From: Rufibacter hautae
Lineage (GTDB): Bacteria > Bacteroidota > Bacteroidia > Cytophagales > Hymenobacteraceae
Length of the DNA: 64,000 bases
Direction of reading: 5' to 3'
Assembly: GCF_008271695.1 (NCBI RefSeq)
Contig: NZ_VKKY01000002.1
Location: 310,001-374,000, forward strand
Shown here: positions 53,059 to 60,952 of the stretch, piece by piece
How the letters are laid out: every line of letters starts with the position of its first letter
Position numbering within the stretch: position 1 is the first letter of the stretch
Made by a program: the position numbers and the translations under genes
Notes under the pieces: generated by a model
What the model was told of the DNA's origin: nothing
Seen by the model: the letters and a program-made list of their open reading frames with translations, nothing else
The model's database searches: none

Positions 53059-53775
53059 TCAGAAACCTGAGTGCTTAATCTTTTTATAAGTTTTATGAGT
53101 GATTATAGAATCTACTATTATGAATATGTATACTAATGTTAAACTAACTTTTTTTGGTTCTTTCTCAGAAGGCTTTAATTCTGCTAATTGAGGAAACCAA
53201 TTTGGGAATTCGTTAAAAATGTAAAGGAGAAGTAGAATAATGCATGCAATAAATATAGATACTACTTGTGTTCCTATAAAAATTGCCATACCATGTTCAA
53301 GCTTTGTTCTTTTTGATTCATCATTTATGTTATATTTATAGATTCCAGGCTCTTTTGCTATATGATTTTCCCAATTCATTAATCCCCATAATTTTGTTGC
53401 GGTTTTTTCTCTTTCTCTAAGGTAAGTTCCAATTTGACAAATTCTTGTGTTGTTAAAAGCCCAACTATAAGAAATAAAATAAGATAGTAATGGGTAAACT
53501 AAAATTAAGAAGATAGTATCGTATAATACATTTACGTGTGAAAGATCGCTGCTTTTAGGGATTGCATATGCAAGGATTGCTGCCCAAGCAGTTAGAGTTA
53601 TTTGTGTGATAGTTGTTTGTTGACCTATTCTTTGTAAGATTTCTTGTCGTAAACTATTATATTCAGCTAAGAATAATGTTTTATCAAATTTGACTTTACC
53701 TCTAGGCCCAAACTTGATATTTGTTAATTCGTTTTCTCCATTTGAATGAGTTAAGGAATTATTTATAGGTTCCAT
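53059..53775 (-). CDS. Multi-pass membrane protein of unknown function
   Basis: This 238-residue protein has four hydrophobic segments near 57-72, 87-107, 163-190 and 211-227. A soluble N-terminal part (EYNSLRQEILQRIGQQTTIT near 35-54) ends directly at the first helix. This EYNSLRxEI.RI start is shared by many small bacterial membrane proteins that often occur in variable genome regions and resembles SLATT-type effectors in layout. Assignment to that group is not proven. It converges on the TPR-MBL gene with 29 bp between stop codons and no terminator, so the transcripts may overlap. Composition is AT-rich like the rest of the island. Confidence 0.7.
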   Translation of the reverse strand: MEPINNSLTHSNGENELTNIKFGPRGKVKFDKTLFLAEYNSLRQEILQRIGQQTTITQITLTAWAAILAYAIPKSSDLSHVNVLYDTIFLILVYPLLSYFISYSWAFNNTRICQIGTYLREREKTATKLWGLMNWENHIAKEPGIYKYNINDESKRTKLEHGMAIFIGTQVVSIFIACIILLLLYIFNEFPNWFPQLAELKPSEKEPKKVSLTLVYIFIIVDSIITHKTYKKIKHSGF

Positions 53776-54003
53776 AGCTTTTTAATTTAATAAACTTAAA
53801 ATCTTTTAATTCCAAATATGTTAAGATTAAATTAGACTTTTTCTAAAACGTTATGTTGTCGAAAATTTTTTAGAATTTAGGAGAAATCTTGAACAAGGGC
53901 AATACTTATATATGAGTAATATTTGTTTGTTTTTAGGTGATAAGTTCTATTATTGTCTCTATTAGCATTATCTAACCAAAATTTTGTTTAATAAAAATAA
54001 TCA
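53776..54003. other. Right junction of the AT-rich island
   Basis: Very AT-rich sequence upstream of both divergent genes. No direct repeat of the left junction, tRNA or integrase remnant is seen. G+C content returns to normal at the start of the next gene. Confidence 0.5.
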
Positions 54004-55278
54004 GTGATTCAAGAAACTCATCGAAATTGGGCCGGAAACTTAACTTATAACACCAGCCAGGTGCACTACCCAACATCGGTGGAAGAGGTGCAGACCATTG
54101 TCAAGAATTGCCAGAAGATAAGAGCCTTAGGTTCCAGGCACTCCTTCAACCAGATAGCAGATAGCGGGGAGAATCTGATTTCCCTGGCGCTAATGGCCTC
54201 GGTAGTTTCTCTGGACAGAGTTGCCAATACCGTTACTGTAGAAGGGGGCAAGCGCTACGGGGAACTGGCTCCCTTCTTACAAGAGAATGGTTACGCCTTA
54301 CCTAACTTGGCTTCCTTACCGCATATAACGGTGGTGGGTGCTTGCACAACTGCCACGCATGGCTCTGGAATCCAAAATGGCAACTTGTCCACAGCGGTGT
54401 CAGCAGTTGAGTTTGTGAATGCCGAAGGCGAGGTGGTCACCTTGTCTAGGGAGAAGGACGGCGAGATCTTTAATGGCGCTGTTGTGGGTTTGGGAGGTTT
54501 GGGTGTGATCACCAAGATTACGCTGGACCTGCAGCCTGCTTTTGACATGCAGCAGGTGGTCTACCGCAACCTACCTATGGCGGCGTTGAAAGACCATTTC
54601 CTTAAAATCCAAGCCAAAGGCTACAGTGTGAGTCTGTTCACCGATTGGCGAAACCAAAACATCAACGAAGTCTGGATCAAGAGCAGGGTAGAGGAGGGTG
54701 GTCCCACTATTGAACCGAAGCTTATCGGGGCAACGCTGGCTACGGAGAACCTGCATCCCATTGAAAGCGAATCGGCGGTGAACACCACGGAGCAGATGGG
54801 CGTGCCGGGCCCTTGGTATGACCGCTTGCCGCACTTCAAGATGGGCTTCAAGCCCAGTGCCGGGAAAGAACTGCAGAGCGAGTACTTCGTGCCGGTGGAA
54901 CACGCTTATGACGCTATGATGGCGCTGGAGAAAATCCAAGACAAAATCTCACCGCACCTGTTTATCTCCGAGATCAGAACCATCAAAGCTGACGAACTCT
55001 GGATGAGCCCCCAGTACAAGAAAACCTCCGTGGCCTTTCATACCACCTGGAAGCAGGATATGGAGGTGGTGATGGAGTTGCTGCCCTTGATGGAGGCCCA
55101 GTTAGCCCCGTTCCATCCTATTCCGCACTGGGGTAAGTTGTTTACCATGGCACCGGAAGTGGTGCAGTCCAGGTATGAACGGCTCGATGATTTTAGACAA
55201 CTGCTGCACCAATATGATCCCAAAGGAAAGTTCAGGAACGAGTTCTTGGAGAAATACCTCTATTCTAGTGGAACCTGA
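54004..55278 (+). CDS. FAD-linked oxidase, alditol/xylitol oxidase-like
   Basis: This 424-residue VAO-family flavoprotein resembles alditol oxidase (AldO), which oxidises xylitol or sorbitol with oxygen and forms hydrogen peroxide. The FAD domain has IRALGSRHSFNQIADSG near 39-55, whose His is the expected covalent FAD attachment site, TVEGGKRYGELAPFLQENG near 78-96, and VGACTTATHGSGIQNG near 110-125. The C-terminal ALO-like domain ends DPKGKFRNEFLEKYL. The start is GTG at 54004, with no ATG in a suitable place. No signal peptide is present. A link to xylose metabolism is tempting but the gene is 18 kb from xylBA. Confidence 0.87.
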   Translation: MIQETHRNWAGNLTYNTSQVHYPTSVEEVQTIVKNCQKIRALGSRHSFNQIADSGENLISLALMASVVSLDRVANTVTVEGGKRYGELAPFLQENGYALPNLASLPHITVVGACTTATHGSGIQNGNLSTAVSAVEFVNAEGEVVTLSREKDGEIFNGAVVGLGGLGVITKITLDLQPAFDMQQVVYRNLPMAALKDHFLKIQAKGYSVSLFTDWRNQNINEVWIKSRVEEGGPTIEPKLIGATLATENLHPIESESAVNTTEQMGVPGPWYDRLPHFKMGFKPSAGKELQSEYFVPVEHAYDAMMALEKIQDKISPHLFISEIRTIKADELWMSPQYKKTSVAFHTTWKQDMEVVMELLPLMEAQLAPFHPIPHWGKLFTMAPEVVQSRYERLDDFRQLLHQYDPKGKFRNEFLEKYLYSSGT

Positions 55279-55294
55279 GGTTATTCTTTAACAC

Positions 55295-55332
55295 AGTTTA
55301 ACGGCTCTTTTCCTAAAATAAGCACTTAAACG
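55295..55332. repeat. Dispersed palindrome, copy 22
   Basis: CAGTTTAACGGCTCTTTT, CCT, AAAATAAGCACTTAAACG; first copy after the AT-rich island, 17 bp past the oxidase stop. Confidence 0.6.
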
Positions 55333-55346
55333 AAAATCAAGGGCAT

Positions 55347-55380
55347 AAAAAAAGCCTCTCCCAACCGGAGAGGCTTTTTT
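55347..55380. terminator. Bidirectional terminator between oxidase and csp genes
   Basis: AAAAAGCCTCTCC pairs with GGAGAGGCTTTTT around CAACC; A-run and T-run on both sides. It is 25 bp past the csp stop (minus) and 70 bp past the oxidase stop. Confidence 0.88.
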
Positions 55381-55404
55381 GTACTCTATCTTTATAGCTA
55401 AAGA

Positions 55405-55596
55405 CTAGGCGCGTTTTACGTTGATGGCGTTTAGTCCTTTTCTTCCTTCTTGAAGATCATAGACTACCTCGTCGTTTTCTCTGATTTCATCTACCAAGCC
55501 AGAAACGTGTACGAAGTACTCCTGATTTGAATTGTTGTCTTTGATAAAACCGAACCCTTTAGAGTCGTTGAAGAATTTTACTGTTCCTTGATTCAT
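55405..55596 (-). CDS. Cold shock protein, CspA family
   Basis: This 63-residue cold shock domain protein binds single-stranded RNA and DNA. It starts MNQGTVKFFNDSKGFGFIKD with the RNP1 motif KGFGFI; RNP2 is YFVHVSGL (HVSGL in place of the common HFSxI). The C-terminus GRKGLNAINVKRA is typical. I chose ATG 55596 since the upstream in-frame start adds residues not found in the family. A TACCTTTG promoter box lies 30 bp upstream. Divergent to it is a small basic protein gene whose relatives I associate with cold shock proteins in Bacteroidota. Confidence 0.93.
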   Translation of the reverse strand: MNQGTVKFFNDSKGFGFIKDNNSNQEYFVHVSGLVDEIRENDEVVYDLQEGRKGLNAINVKRA

Positions 55597-56071
55597 AATG
55601 TTGTTAAATATACATCTACTACTCTCAAAGGTAGACAATAGTTCAAGGTATCCTAGAAAAAGGTAAATTTTATTTTAATTACGTTCAATTCTGCTCCTTT
55701 GGGTTGTAGGTTACTACCGTCTGTTTTCGTACCTTTACAGCCGGAAAGCAATCATTATCTCCTCTCTTACGCCGCCGCATCTTAGGCTGGTTCTAAGTTT
55801 CACTGATAATCCTTGAAGCCTGCCCAACAGGTTTTCCTAACCCTAAGCTCTCATCTGGTCCTTTCCCTGCGGGGAGGTTTCCTTATTTCTGGTTTGCGCT
55901 GGCAACTGCTTTTTGGTGATAGCTTAAAGGCAGAGGAAATAAGGGCCAAGAGCAAGACTGGGTAGGCAACTGTACTTTCTGGAAAGAGTATAAATACTTA
56001 AGGTGCTTTGGTCTTTGCAAGAGGAGCAGGGAAAGAGGCCTTAGGTAATATGTTAAATTTAACCGTTGACT
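55597..56071. other. Divergent region between csp and small basic protein genes
   Basis: About 475 bp without a supported gene. It contains the csp promoter; a TACCTTTA string at 55731-55738 might be a plus-strand promoter but is 334 bp from the next start codon. Confidence 0.5.
55626..55633 (-). promoter_or_regulatory. -7 promoter box of the cold shock gene
   Basis: TACCTTTG on the minus strand, an exact TAnnTTTG match, 29 bp before the ATG. No clear TTTG at -33; a T-run (ACCTTTTTC) lies slightly further upstream. Confidence 0.5.
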
Positions 56072-56263
56072 ATGGCAAGATCACAGAACAGTTTCATGAA
56101 GAAACAATTAGAGCAGAAAAAACTGAAAAAGAAAAAAGACAAGGAAGAACGCAAGCAGGAACGCCACGAGAACTCGACGGGCGGTAAGTTAGAGGATATG
56201 CTCATGTACGTAGATGAGAACGGCAACTTCTCCTCCACGCCTCCAGAAAAGAAGAAAGAGTAA
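56072..56263 (+). CDS. Small basic protein related to N-terminal part of Bacteroidota cold shock proteins
   Basis: This 63-residue protein starts at ATG 56072 (MARSQNSFMKKQLEQKKLKK); a TTG two codons earlier is less likely. A Lys/Arg/Glu-rich helical stretch (residues 10-35) is followed by GGKLEDMLMYVDENGNFSS and TPPEKKKE. This pattern, basic helix then LEDM..YVDENGN..STPP, matches short proteins that in several Bacteroidota accompany or precede a cold shock domain; this is recalled, not searched. The cspA-like gene is divergent, 475 bp away. Function unknown, likely RNA-related. Confidence 0.75.
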   Translation: MARSQNSFMKKQLEQKKLKKKKDKEERKQERHENSTGGKLEDMLMYVDENGNFSSTPPEKKKE

Positions 56264-56297
56264 CCTTCCCAGGGGTATTCCAGATTTCTTCCTAAAA

Positions 56298-56318
56298 CCC
56301 TCGTTTCCCAAACGAGGG
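56298..56318 (+). terminator. Hairpin after the small basic protein gene
   Basis: CCCTCGTTT pairs with AAACGAGGG across CCC, 35 bp past the stop. It lacks a T-run, so terminator function is uncertain. Confidence 0.45.
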
Positions 56319-56460
56319 CATAAATCTCCTAATAGTCCATTCTCTTTTTATGCTTCTTTGCCCCAAGGTTGGCTTAACCAATAACTTGGCCCCAAAAGCA
56401 TAGAATCAGGAATCACCTCTTTTTGCCCTTACTTGTAAATAAAGTGGCTAAGATCAGGCT

Positions 56461-56498
56461 TAGTTTAAGGCATTATTTTGCAAAAACGGGTTTAAACC
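56461..56498. repeat. Dispersed palindrome, copy 23
   Basis: TAGTTTAAGGCATTATTTT, GC, AAAAACGGGTTTAAACC; between the small basic protein and Nudix genes. Confidence 0.6.
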
Positions 56499-56618
56499 AG
56501 AGTCCTGGGGCGTTTGCTTTCAAGGCAGAATTTTCAAGTGAAAAATTACCTGGGCAGAGAGAAGCAGGAAGAAGATGTTTGAGTATATTCAAGCAACGCT
56601 TCACGCAACCCGAAAGAG

Positions 56619-57017
56619 ATGGAAACAATAGATAAACTGGCCTGGATTGAAATCAAGGATGGCCTCATCCTGAGCACCCGAACCAAAGGTCGGACCAAAT
56701 TCTATTTTCCGGGCGGTAAGCGGGAGGCCGATGAAAACGACTTCTCCGCCCTGTCCCGGGAAATTAAGGAAGAACTGACCGTGGACCTGATTGAGAAAAC
56801 GGTCAACTATTTCGGGACGTTCCAGGCCCAGGCCGACCTTCATCCGGAAGGCGTTCAGGTGAAAATGACCTGCTATACAGGTTCCTACACCGGCACCATC
56901 CAGCCCGCCGCCGAAATTGAGGAAGTGGTCTGGCTGGGCTACGCCGACCGGGAGAAAGTATCACCGGTAGACCAAATCATTTTTGACTGGCTCAAAGAGG
57001 AGAGACTTCTCAAGTAG
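56619..57017 (+). CDS. Nudix hydrolase
   Basis: This 132-residue Nudix-fold pyrophosphohydrolase shows a recognisable Nudix box: GGKREADENDF near 30-40 followed by SALSREIKEELTVDL near 41-55, giving the G..E..REIKEE core that binds metal. Start MET(I)DKLAWIEIKDG and end IIFDWLKEERLLK match the expected fold length. The substrate, a nucleoside diphosphate derivative, cannot be inferred. Monocistronic, followed by a dispersed palindrome 34 bp past the stop. Confidence 0.9.
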   Translation: METIDKLAWIEIKDGLILSTRTKGRTKFYFPGGKREADENDFSALSREIKEELTVDLIEKTVNYFGTFQAQADLHPEGVQVKMTCYTGSYTGTIQPAAEIEEVVWLGYADREKVSPVDQIIFDWLKEERLLK

Positions 57018-57050
57018 CCTTTTTTCATACCTTATTGTCAAATGTCTTTC

Positions 57051-57089
57051 CCGTTTTCCGCCTCCTTTGTAAAAAGGAGCCTGGAAATC
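57051..57089. repeat. Dispersed palindrome, copy 24
   Basis: CGTTTTCCGCCTCCTTT, GTA, AAAAGGAGCCTGGAAATCGG; good inner pairing (CTCCTTT/AAAGGAG), 34 bp past the Nudix stop, possible terminator. Confidence 0.6.
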
Positions 57090-57440
57090 GGAGAACTTAT
57101 AAGCATCCAATTTCCCCATCCGCATACCGGCTACGCCGCTATTTCCCACTAGAATAGTAGGAGTGGCCAAGTCCCGAAAAGACGCTTTCTTAGTGGTTTT
57201 TTCTTGGTTAAAGAAGGCCATCTCTATCATGCTGCCATGTCCTTTTTGATTAGGACACCTTTTTATTTCCAGGGATTGAGGATATACCATTTCGAAATTT
57301 TAGAGCCTCGGTTACGCTGCTCCGTCATTTTGCTAGTCTATGCGCAGCCGTGTCTGCTGTGCTGGGGTGTTTACTTACTCACCAACGGAATTTGCAAAAA
57401 GTCCTTTCTCAGAAGAAAATAGTTGCGGCAAAAATAGGAG

Positions 57441-57480
57441 TGTTTTCCCCCTGGTTTACCAGAAACAGCTCTGAAACGGA
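57441..57480. repeat. Dispersed palindrome, copy 25
   Basis: GTGTTTTCCCCCTGGTTT, ACC, AGAAACAGCTCTGAAACGG; about 115 bp from the helicase stop. Confidence 0.5.
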
Positions 57481-57594
57481 GAGTAGAATCAGAACTGTTA
57501 AATGGAAAAGATCTCTATGAGGGAAGAAGCCGCTTGAACCCATCCGCCTGCTATTCTCCTGTCATTTCAATATGAAATACTTAAGAGGAAGGCT

Positions 57595-58893
57595 TTACAT
57601 GGCCTTTTCAATCTTCACCTTCTTGCCTTTTAGCTTTTCCTGTTGGAGGAGCTGCACTGCTTTGTCCAGTTTCTTTTTGGCTATGGCCACGTAAGCGGCG
57701 TTATCCTGGAGCTCAATCCGGCCCAGGTCGGCTTTGTCCAGCCCGCCTTTCTGCAACATCCAGCCTACTATGTCCACTTTGTTCACCTTGTCTTTCTTGC
57801 CGGCGCTGATGTAGATGGTCTCCCAGGGAGAGGCCGGGGGTAGGGCTTGCCTGGCCGGCAGGTTCTCCACCGGCGGAATTTGGGTGAGGTAAGACGGTTT
57901 CTCCTCGGGTTGCAGGAGCAGGTAACTGGTGCCTTTGGCGTTCATGCGCGCGGTGCGGCCGTTGCGGTGGGTGAAATTGTCCTGGTCGGGAACCTGGAAG
58001 TGCACCACAAACTCCACCTCAGGAATGTCCAGGCCGCGGGCGGCCAAATCGGTGCTCACCAGGGTGCGGTAGGTACCGTTCCGGAATTTCATAAGGGTGC
58101 GTTCGCGGTCGGGTTGTTCCAAGCCACCGTGGAAGATGCCGTGGGGCAAGCCTTTGCCGCGCAGGAAATCGCTCACTGCCTCCACCGTTTCGCGCTGGTT
58201 GCAGAACACAATGCTGGAGGAGGTGCCGATAGTGCAGAGCACGTCAAGTAAGGCCTGTAGTTTGTTTCCTTTCTGCACTTCCACGGTTTTCACCTGCAGG
58301 TCTGGGGCGTTGCTAGACTCCTGCAGGAAATTGACCGTCACCGGGTTTCTGAGGCCGGTAAAGGAAGGAACCTTGATCATGGCCGTAGCCGACACCAGAA
58401 GCCGTTTGTCTACCTGCTTCAACTGCCCGATGATGTAGGCCATGTCCTCCTGAAACCCGTACTCCAATGATTTGTCAAACTCATCCAGCACCAGCGTCTG
58501 GATGTGGGCCGTGGAGAAGTTCTCTTCCCGCAGGTGGTAGGCAATCCGGCCGGGTGTGCCGATCAAGAGGGCCGGCGGGTAAGCCAGGCTGCGCTTCTCG
58601 GGGTTGGTGGCGTGGCCGCCGTAGAGGCTGTCTACCTTCAGGCCAGTACCCATACTTCTGAAAACCCCCTCAATCTGCATGGCCAATTCCCGGGAGGGTG
58701 CCAAAACGAGGGCCTGCACCTCTTGCACCTCGGGCTTCAGCCGGGGCAGCACAGACAGCAGATACCCCAAGGTTTTCCCTGATCCGGTAGGCGAAAGCAG
58801 GATAACGTCGCTTTTTTGCGCGGCCGCCAGGGTCTCCTCTTGCATTTGGTTCAGCTGGGGAATCTTCAGGGTATCCAGAATTTTTTGAAGCAT
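57595..58893 (-). CDS. DEAD-box RNA helicase, DbpA-like
   Basis: This 432-residue ATP-dependent RNA helicase is likely involved in ribosome assembly. Motifs: Q-motif region LNQMQEETL near 14, Walker A SPTGSGKTLGYLL near 34-46, motif Ia APSRELAMQ near 66, motif II VLDEFDKSLEYG near 136 (DEFD in place of DEAD), motif III VSATAMI near 160, STDLAARGLDIPEVEFVVHF near 280-299 and HRNGRTARMNAKG near 308-320. The C-terminal domain from about 360 (TIYISAGKKDKVNKVDIVGW) matches the DbpA RNA-binding domain. Monocistronic. The DEFD variant and relatively short N-terminus are typical of a Bacteroidota subgroup in my recollection. Confidence 0.9.
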   Translation of the reverse strand: MLQKILDTLKIPQLNQMQEETLAAAQKSDVILLSPTGSGKTLGYLLSVLPRLKPEVQEVQALVLAPSRELAMQIEGVFRSMGTGLKVDSLYGGHATNPEKRSLAYPPALLIGTPGRIAYHLREENFSTAHIQTLVLDEFDKSLEYGFQEDMAYIIGQLKQVDKRLLVSATAMIKVPSFTGLRNPVTVNFLQESSNAPDLQVKTVEVQKGNKLQALLDVLCTIGTSSSIVFCNQRETVEAVSDFLRGKGLPHGIFHGGLEQPDRERTLMKFRNGTYRTLVSTDLAARGLDIPEVEFVVHFQVPDQDNFTHRNGRTARMNAKGTSYLLLQPEEKPSYLTQIPPVENLPARQALPPASPWETIYISAGKKDKVNKVDIVGWMLQKGGLDKADLGRIELQDNAAYVAIAKKKLDKAVQLLQQEKLKGKKVKIEKAM

Positions 58894-59202
58894 GGTGAAT
58901 GGGTTTATTCCGTAAAGGTAGCTAATAAAATCTCAGGCCTGGGTGCGCCGGGTGTGTACTCACCTCAGCAAAACTTAGACACGAGAACCTGTAAGTAACG
59001 GAGAAAGAGTTTATGGGCTGGTTTCCTGAAAAAAGGTTCAAAACGGGTTAAAGCCAAATCCACAAAAACTGAGGGCTGTTGGTAATATTTGAGGTTGCCC
59101 ATCGACTTATAGGGCATAAAGTTAAGGTAAGCAGGAGAGCGGGTAAATTGAAAGCGCTTGGGCAAATAAGCTTCGGCATTTTAATACGGGCCTGCGTACA
59201 GA
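58894..59202. other. Divergent region between helicase and TelA cluster
   Basis: About 309 bp without a gene, with palindrome copy 26. Promoters of both divergent units are expected but not located. Confidence 0.5.
59008..59046. repeat. Dispersed palindrome, copy 26
   Basis: AGTTTATGGGCTGGTTT, CCTG, AAAAAAGGTTCAAAACGG; upstream of the helicase gene. Confidence 0.55.
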
Positions 59203-59685
59203 ATGGGGCAGTTGCTGCGTTTTTGGTTTAAACAGAAAGTTATGGCAATATTTTTCGCATTTATTCTGGCCGCTATTTTAGGATATATTTACGGCCATCG
59301 CATCAGGCCCAACAGACGGCTGCAGAAAATCATGCGCGAGCTGAAGGAGAAATGCAGCGCAGTGCTGGAGGACGAGAAGAAGGGTGTGTACAAAACCATT
59401 GTGACGGAGAACCAGAACTCCTCTGAGCTGGTGGTGGAAGTGAAGGAGCTGGCGGTGACGGAGACAGGGCAAGTGAAGGTGCAGTACCTGAACGCTTTTT
59501 ACAAGAACCCGTCTTTCAGGACCCGCAAAGGCACCGAGCTTCTGCAGGAGGTACACGGCCTCTTAGGCGAATACTTGCCCAAGCAGGAGATTGAATGGTA
59601 TGAGGTAAACGGCCGTCATGCCGCCATTAAAGAGTTTGTCAACGAGTTAGATACAATCCAAAACCCCCACACCGCTAGAAAATAG
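59203..59685 (+). CDS. Membrane-anchored protein of unknown function, TelA cluster
   Basis: This 160-residue protein has an N-terminal helix (VMAIFFAFILAAILGYIYG, residues 13-31) and a soluble remainder rich in charged residues (RRLQKIMRELKEKCSAVLED; VVEVKELAVTETGQVKVQYL). No family is recognised. It lies 5 bp upstream of the telA-like gene and is clearly in one operon with it. The single N-terminal anchor suggests the rest faces cytoplasm or periplasm as a partner of the TelA-like protein. Confidence 0.75.
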   Translation: MGQLLRFWFKQKVMAIFFAFILAAILGYIYGHRIRPNRRLQKIMRELKEKCSAVLEDEKKGVYKTIVTENQNSSELVVEVKELAVTETGQVKVQYLNAFYKNPSFRTRKGTELLQEVHGLLGEYLPKQEIEWYEVNGRHAAIKEFVNELDTIQNPHTARK

Positions 59686-59690
59686 AAACC

Positions 59691-60776
59691 ATGGAAAATA
59701 AGGAAATCACCCTAGCTGAGAACAAAGAACTGGTCCAGCAGAAAGCGCTTGAAATCTCCAAGACCATAGATCCTACCAAACCAGAAAGCCTCAGTTCCTT
59801 TGGCGTGGAAACGCAGCGCAAGCTGGGTTACTATTCCAACGAGCTCCTGACCAAGGTGAAGGCCAAAGACTCCGGTGAGGCCGGTGAGGCCATCAATGAA
59901 CTGTTGGCCCAGATCAACATGATCAAGGTGGACGAGACCGAGAAACCCGGCTTCTTCTCCCGCCTGCCGTTTGTGGGCAAAATCAAAGACAAGACCCAGA
60001 AGCTGGCCAGCCAGTACAACTCGGTGTCTGAGAACGTAGATGATGTGGTGGTGAAGCTGGAAAAAACCCGGCAAAGCGTCTTAAAAGATTCTACTGGGCT
60101 GGAGGTCATGTTCAAGCAGGTGGTGGAGTACATCCATGAAGTGCGTTCATTGATTGCTGCCGGAAGACTGAAGATTGAGGAGATTGAGAACCAACTCATT
60201 CCGCAGCTCCAGTCTGAGGTGGAAAGCAGCGGCCAGGATGAATTGGTGGTGCAGCGCTTGGCAGACATGGTGGCGTTTAAAGACCGTTTAGAGAAAAAGG
60301 TGCATGATTTCACCTTATCACATACCATTGCCACGCAGTCTATGCCGCAGATCCGGATGATCCAGACCACCAATGACGTGCTGGCTCAGAAAATCCAGAA
60401 CTCCATTGTGACCGTGATTCCGGTGTGGCGTCAGCAGGTAGCCATCGCGTTGGGTCTGGAGAAACAACGCAAAGCCCTGGAAATCCAGAAGAAGGTAACG
60501 GATACCACCAACGAGATGCTGTTGAAGAACTCGCAGTTGCTTAAAACCAATGTGGTGACCGCCGCCACGGAGAACGAGCGAGGCATTGTGGACGTGGATA
60601 CCCTCAAGAAGGTGAACAAAGACATGGTGGAAACCCTGGACGCCGTGATCAAGATCTCAGAGGAAGGCAGCCGCAAACGCGCTGAGGCCGTAAAAGAGCT
60701 CGCCCTGGTGCAGGAAGAGCTCAACAACAAGATCCTGGGCACGCTGGGTAAATCCAAAAAAATTGAAATTGAGTAA
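59691..60776 (+). CDS. Toxic anion resistance protein, TelA family
   Basis: This 361-residue mostly helical cytoplasmic protein belongs to the TelA (tellurite resistance) family, linked in other bacteria to envelope stress and toxic anions. Landmarks are FGVETQRKLGYYSNELLTKV near 38-57, GFFSRLPFVGKIKDKTQKLA near 86-105, YNSVSENVDDVVVKLEKTRQ near 108-127 and VVEYIHEVRSLIAAGRLKIE near 145-165. TLSHTIATQSMPQIRMIQTT lies near 206-226 and VTVIPVWRQQVAIALGLEKQ near 243-262. Its stop codon shares one base with the next start codon (TAATG). It sits in a four-gene cluster whose other members are not recognised. Confidence 0.9.
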   Translation: MENKEITLAENKELVQQKALEISKTIDPTKPESLSSFGVETQRKLGYYSNELLTKVKAKDSGEAGEAINELLAQINMIKVDETEKPGFFSRLPFVGKIKDKTQKLASQYNSVSENVDDVVVKLEKTRQSVLKDSTGLEVMFKQVVEYIHEVRSLIAAGRLKIEEIENQLIPQLQSEVESSGQDELVVQRLADMVAFKDRLEKKVHDFTLSHTIATQSMPQIRMIQTTNDVLAQKIQNSIVTVIPVWRQQVAIALGLEKQRKALEIQKKVTDTTNEMLLKNSQLLKTNVVTAATENERGIVDVDTLKKVNKDMVETLDAVIKISEEGSRKRAEAVKELALVQEELNNKILGTLGKSKKIEIE

Positions 60777-60952
60777 TGGCTAGTGATTCTTCCCCCAACG
60801 AGTCCCTGGAAAGCGTCCTGACGCAGGAGCAGGACGCCCTCCTGGACTTGTACCTGAACAACCTGGACAATTTCTTCGAGAATCAGAAAAACGCCGAGAA
60901 AATACAGGTTGAGATTGAAACCCTGCACCTTAAAAAGATATTGACTGAATGA
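60776..60952 (+). CDS. 58-residue protein of unknown function, TelA cluster
   Basis: This small gene encodes MASDSSPNESLESVLTQEQD and then a Leu/Asp/Asn-rich acidic helical stretch (ALLDLYLNNLDNFFENQKNA) ending TLHLKKILTE. Its start shares one base with the telA-like stop (TAATG) and its stop overlaps the next start by 4 bp (ATGA). These overlaps on both sides, plus normal codon use and no other use of the 170-bp space, support a real gene. The helix could form a coiled coil with TelA or the 275-residue neighbour. Confidence 0.7.
   Translation: MASDSSPNESLESVLTQEQDALLDLYLNNLDNFFENQKNAEKIQVEIETLHLKKILTE

Larger units (their letters stand above)
56264..56618. other. Intergenic region before the Nudix gene
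   Basis: About 355 bp with a short hairpin and one dispersed palindrome. An open frame of about 70 codons here has no family features and is not annotated. Confidence 0.55.
57018..57594. other. Convergent intergenic region, Nudix and helicase
   Basis: About 577 bp with no supported gene and two dispersed palindromes. A 72-codon open frame at 57204-57422 has no recognisable features. Confidence 0.55.

Noticed and set aside
44364..54003. Prophage or integrative element explanation for the AT-rich island
   Set aside because: No integrase, transposase, phage structural gene, tRNA or flanking direct repeat is visible, so the mode of entry is left open.
54004..55278. Treating the alditol-oxidase-like gene as part of the AT-rich island
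   Set aside because: Its composition is like the host chromosome and it is read away from the island; only its upstream region is AT-rich.
57204..57422. Possible 72-codon gene between Nudix and helicase
   Set aside because: Cys/Leu-rich translation without family resemblance, no ribosome-binding signal, and it lies in a repeat-bearing convergent gap.
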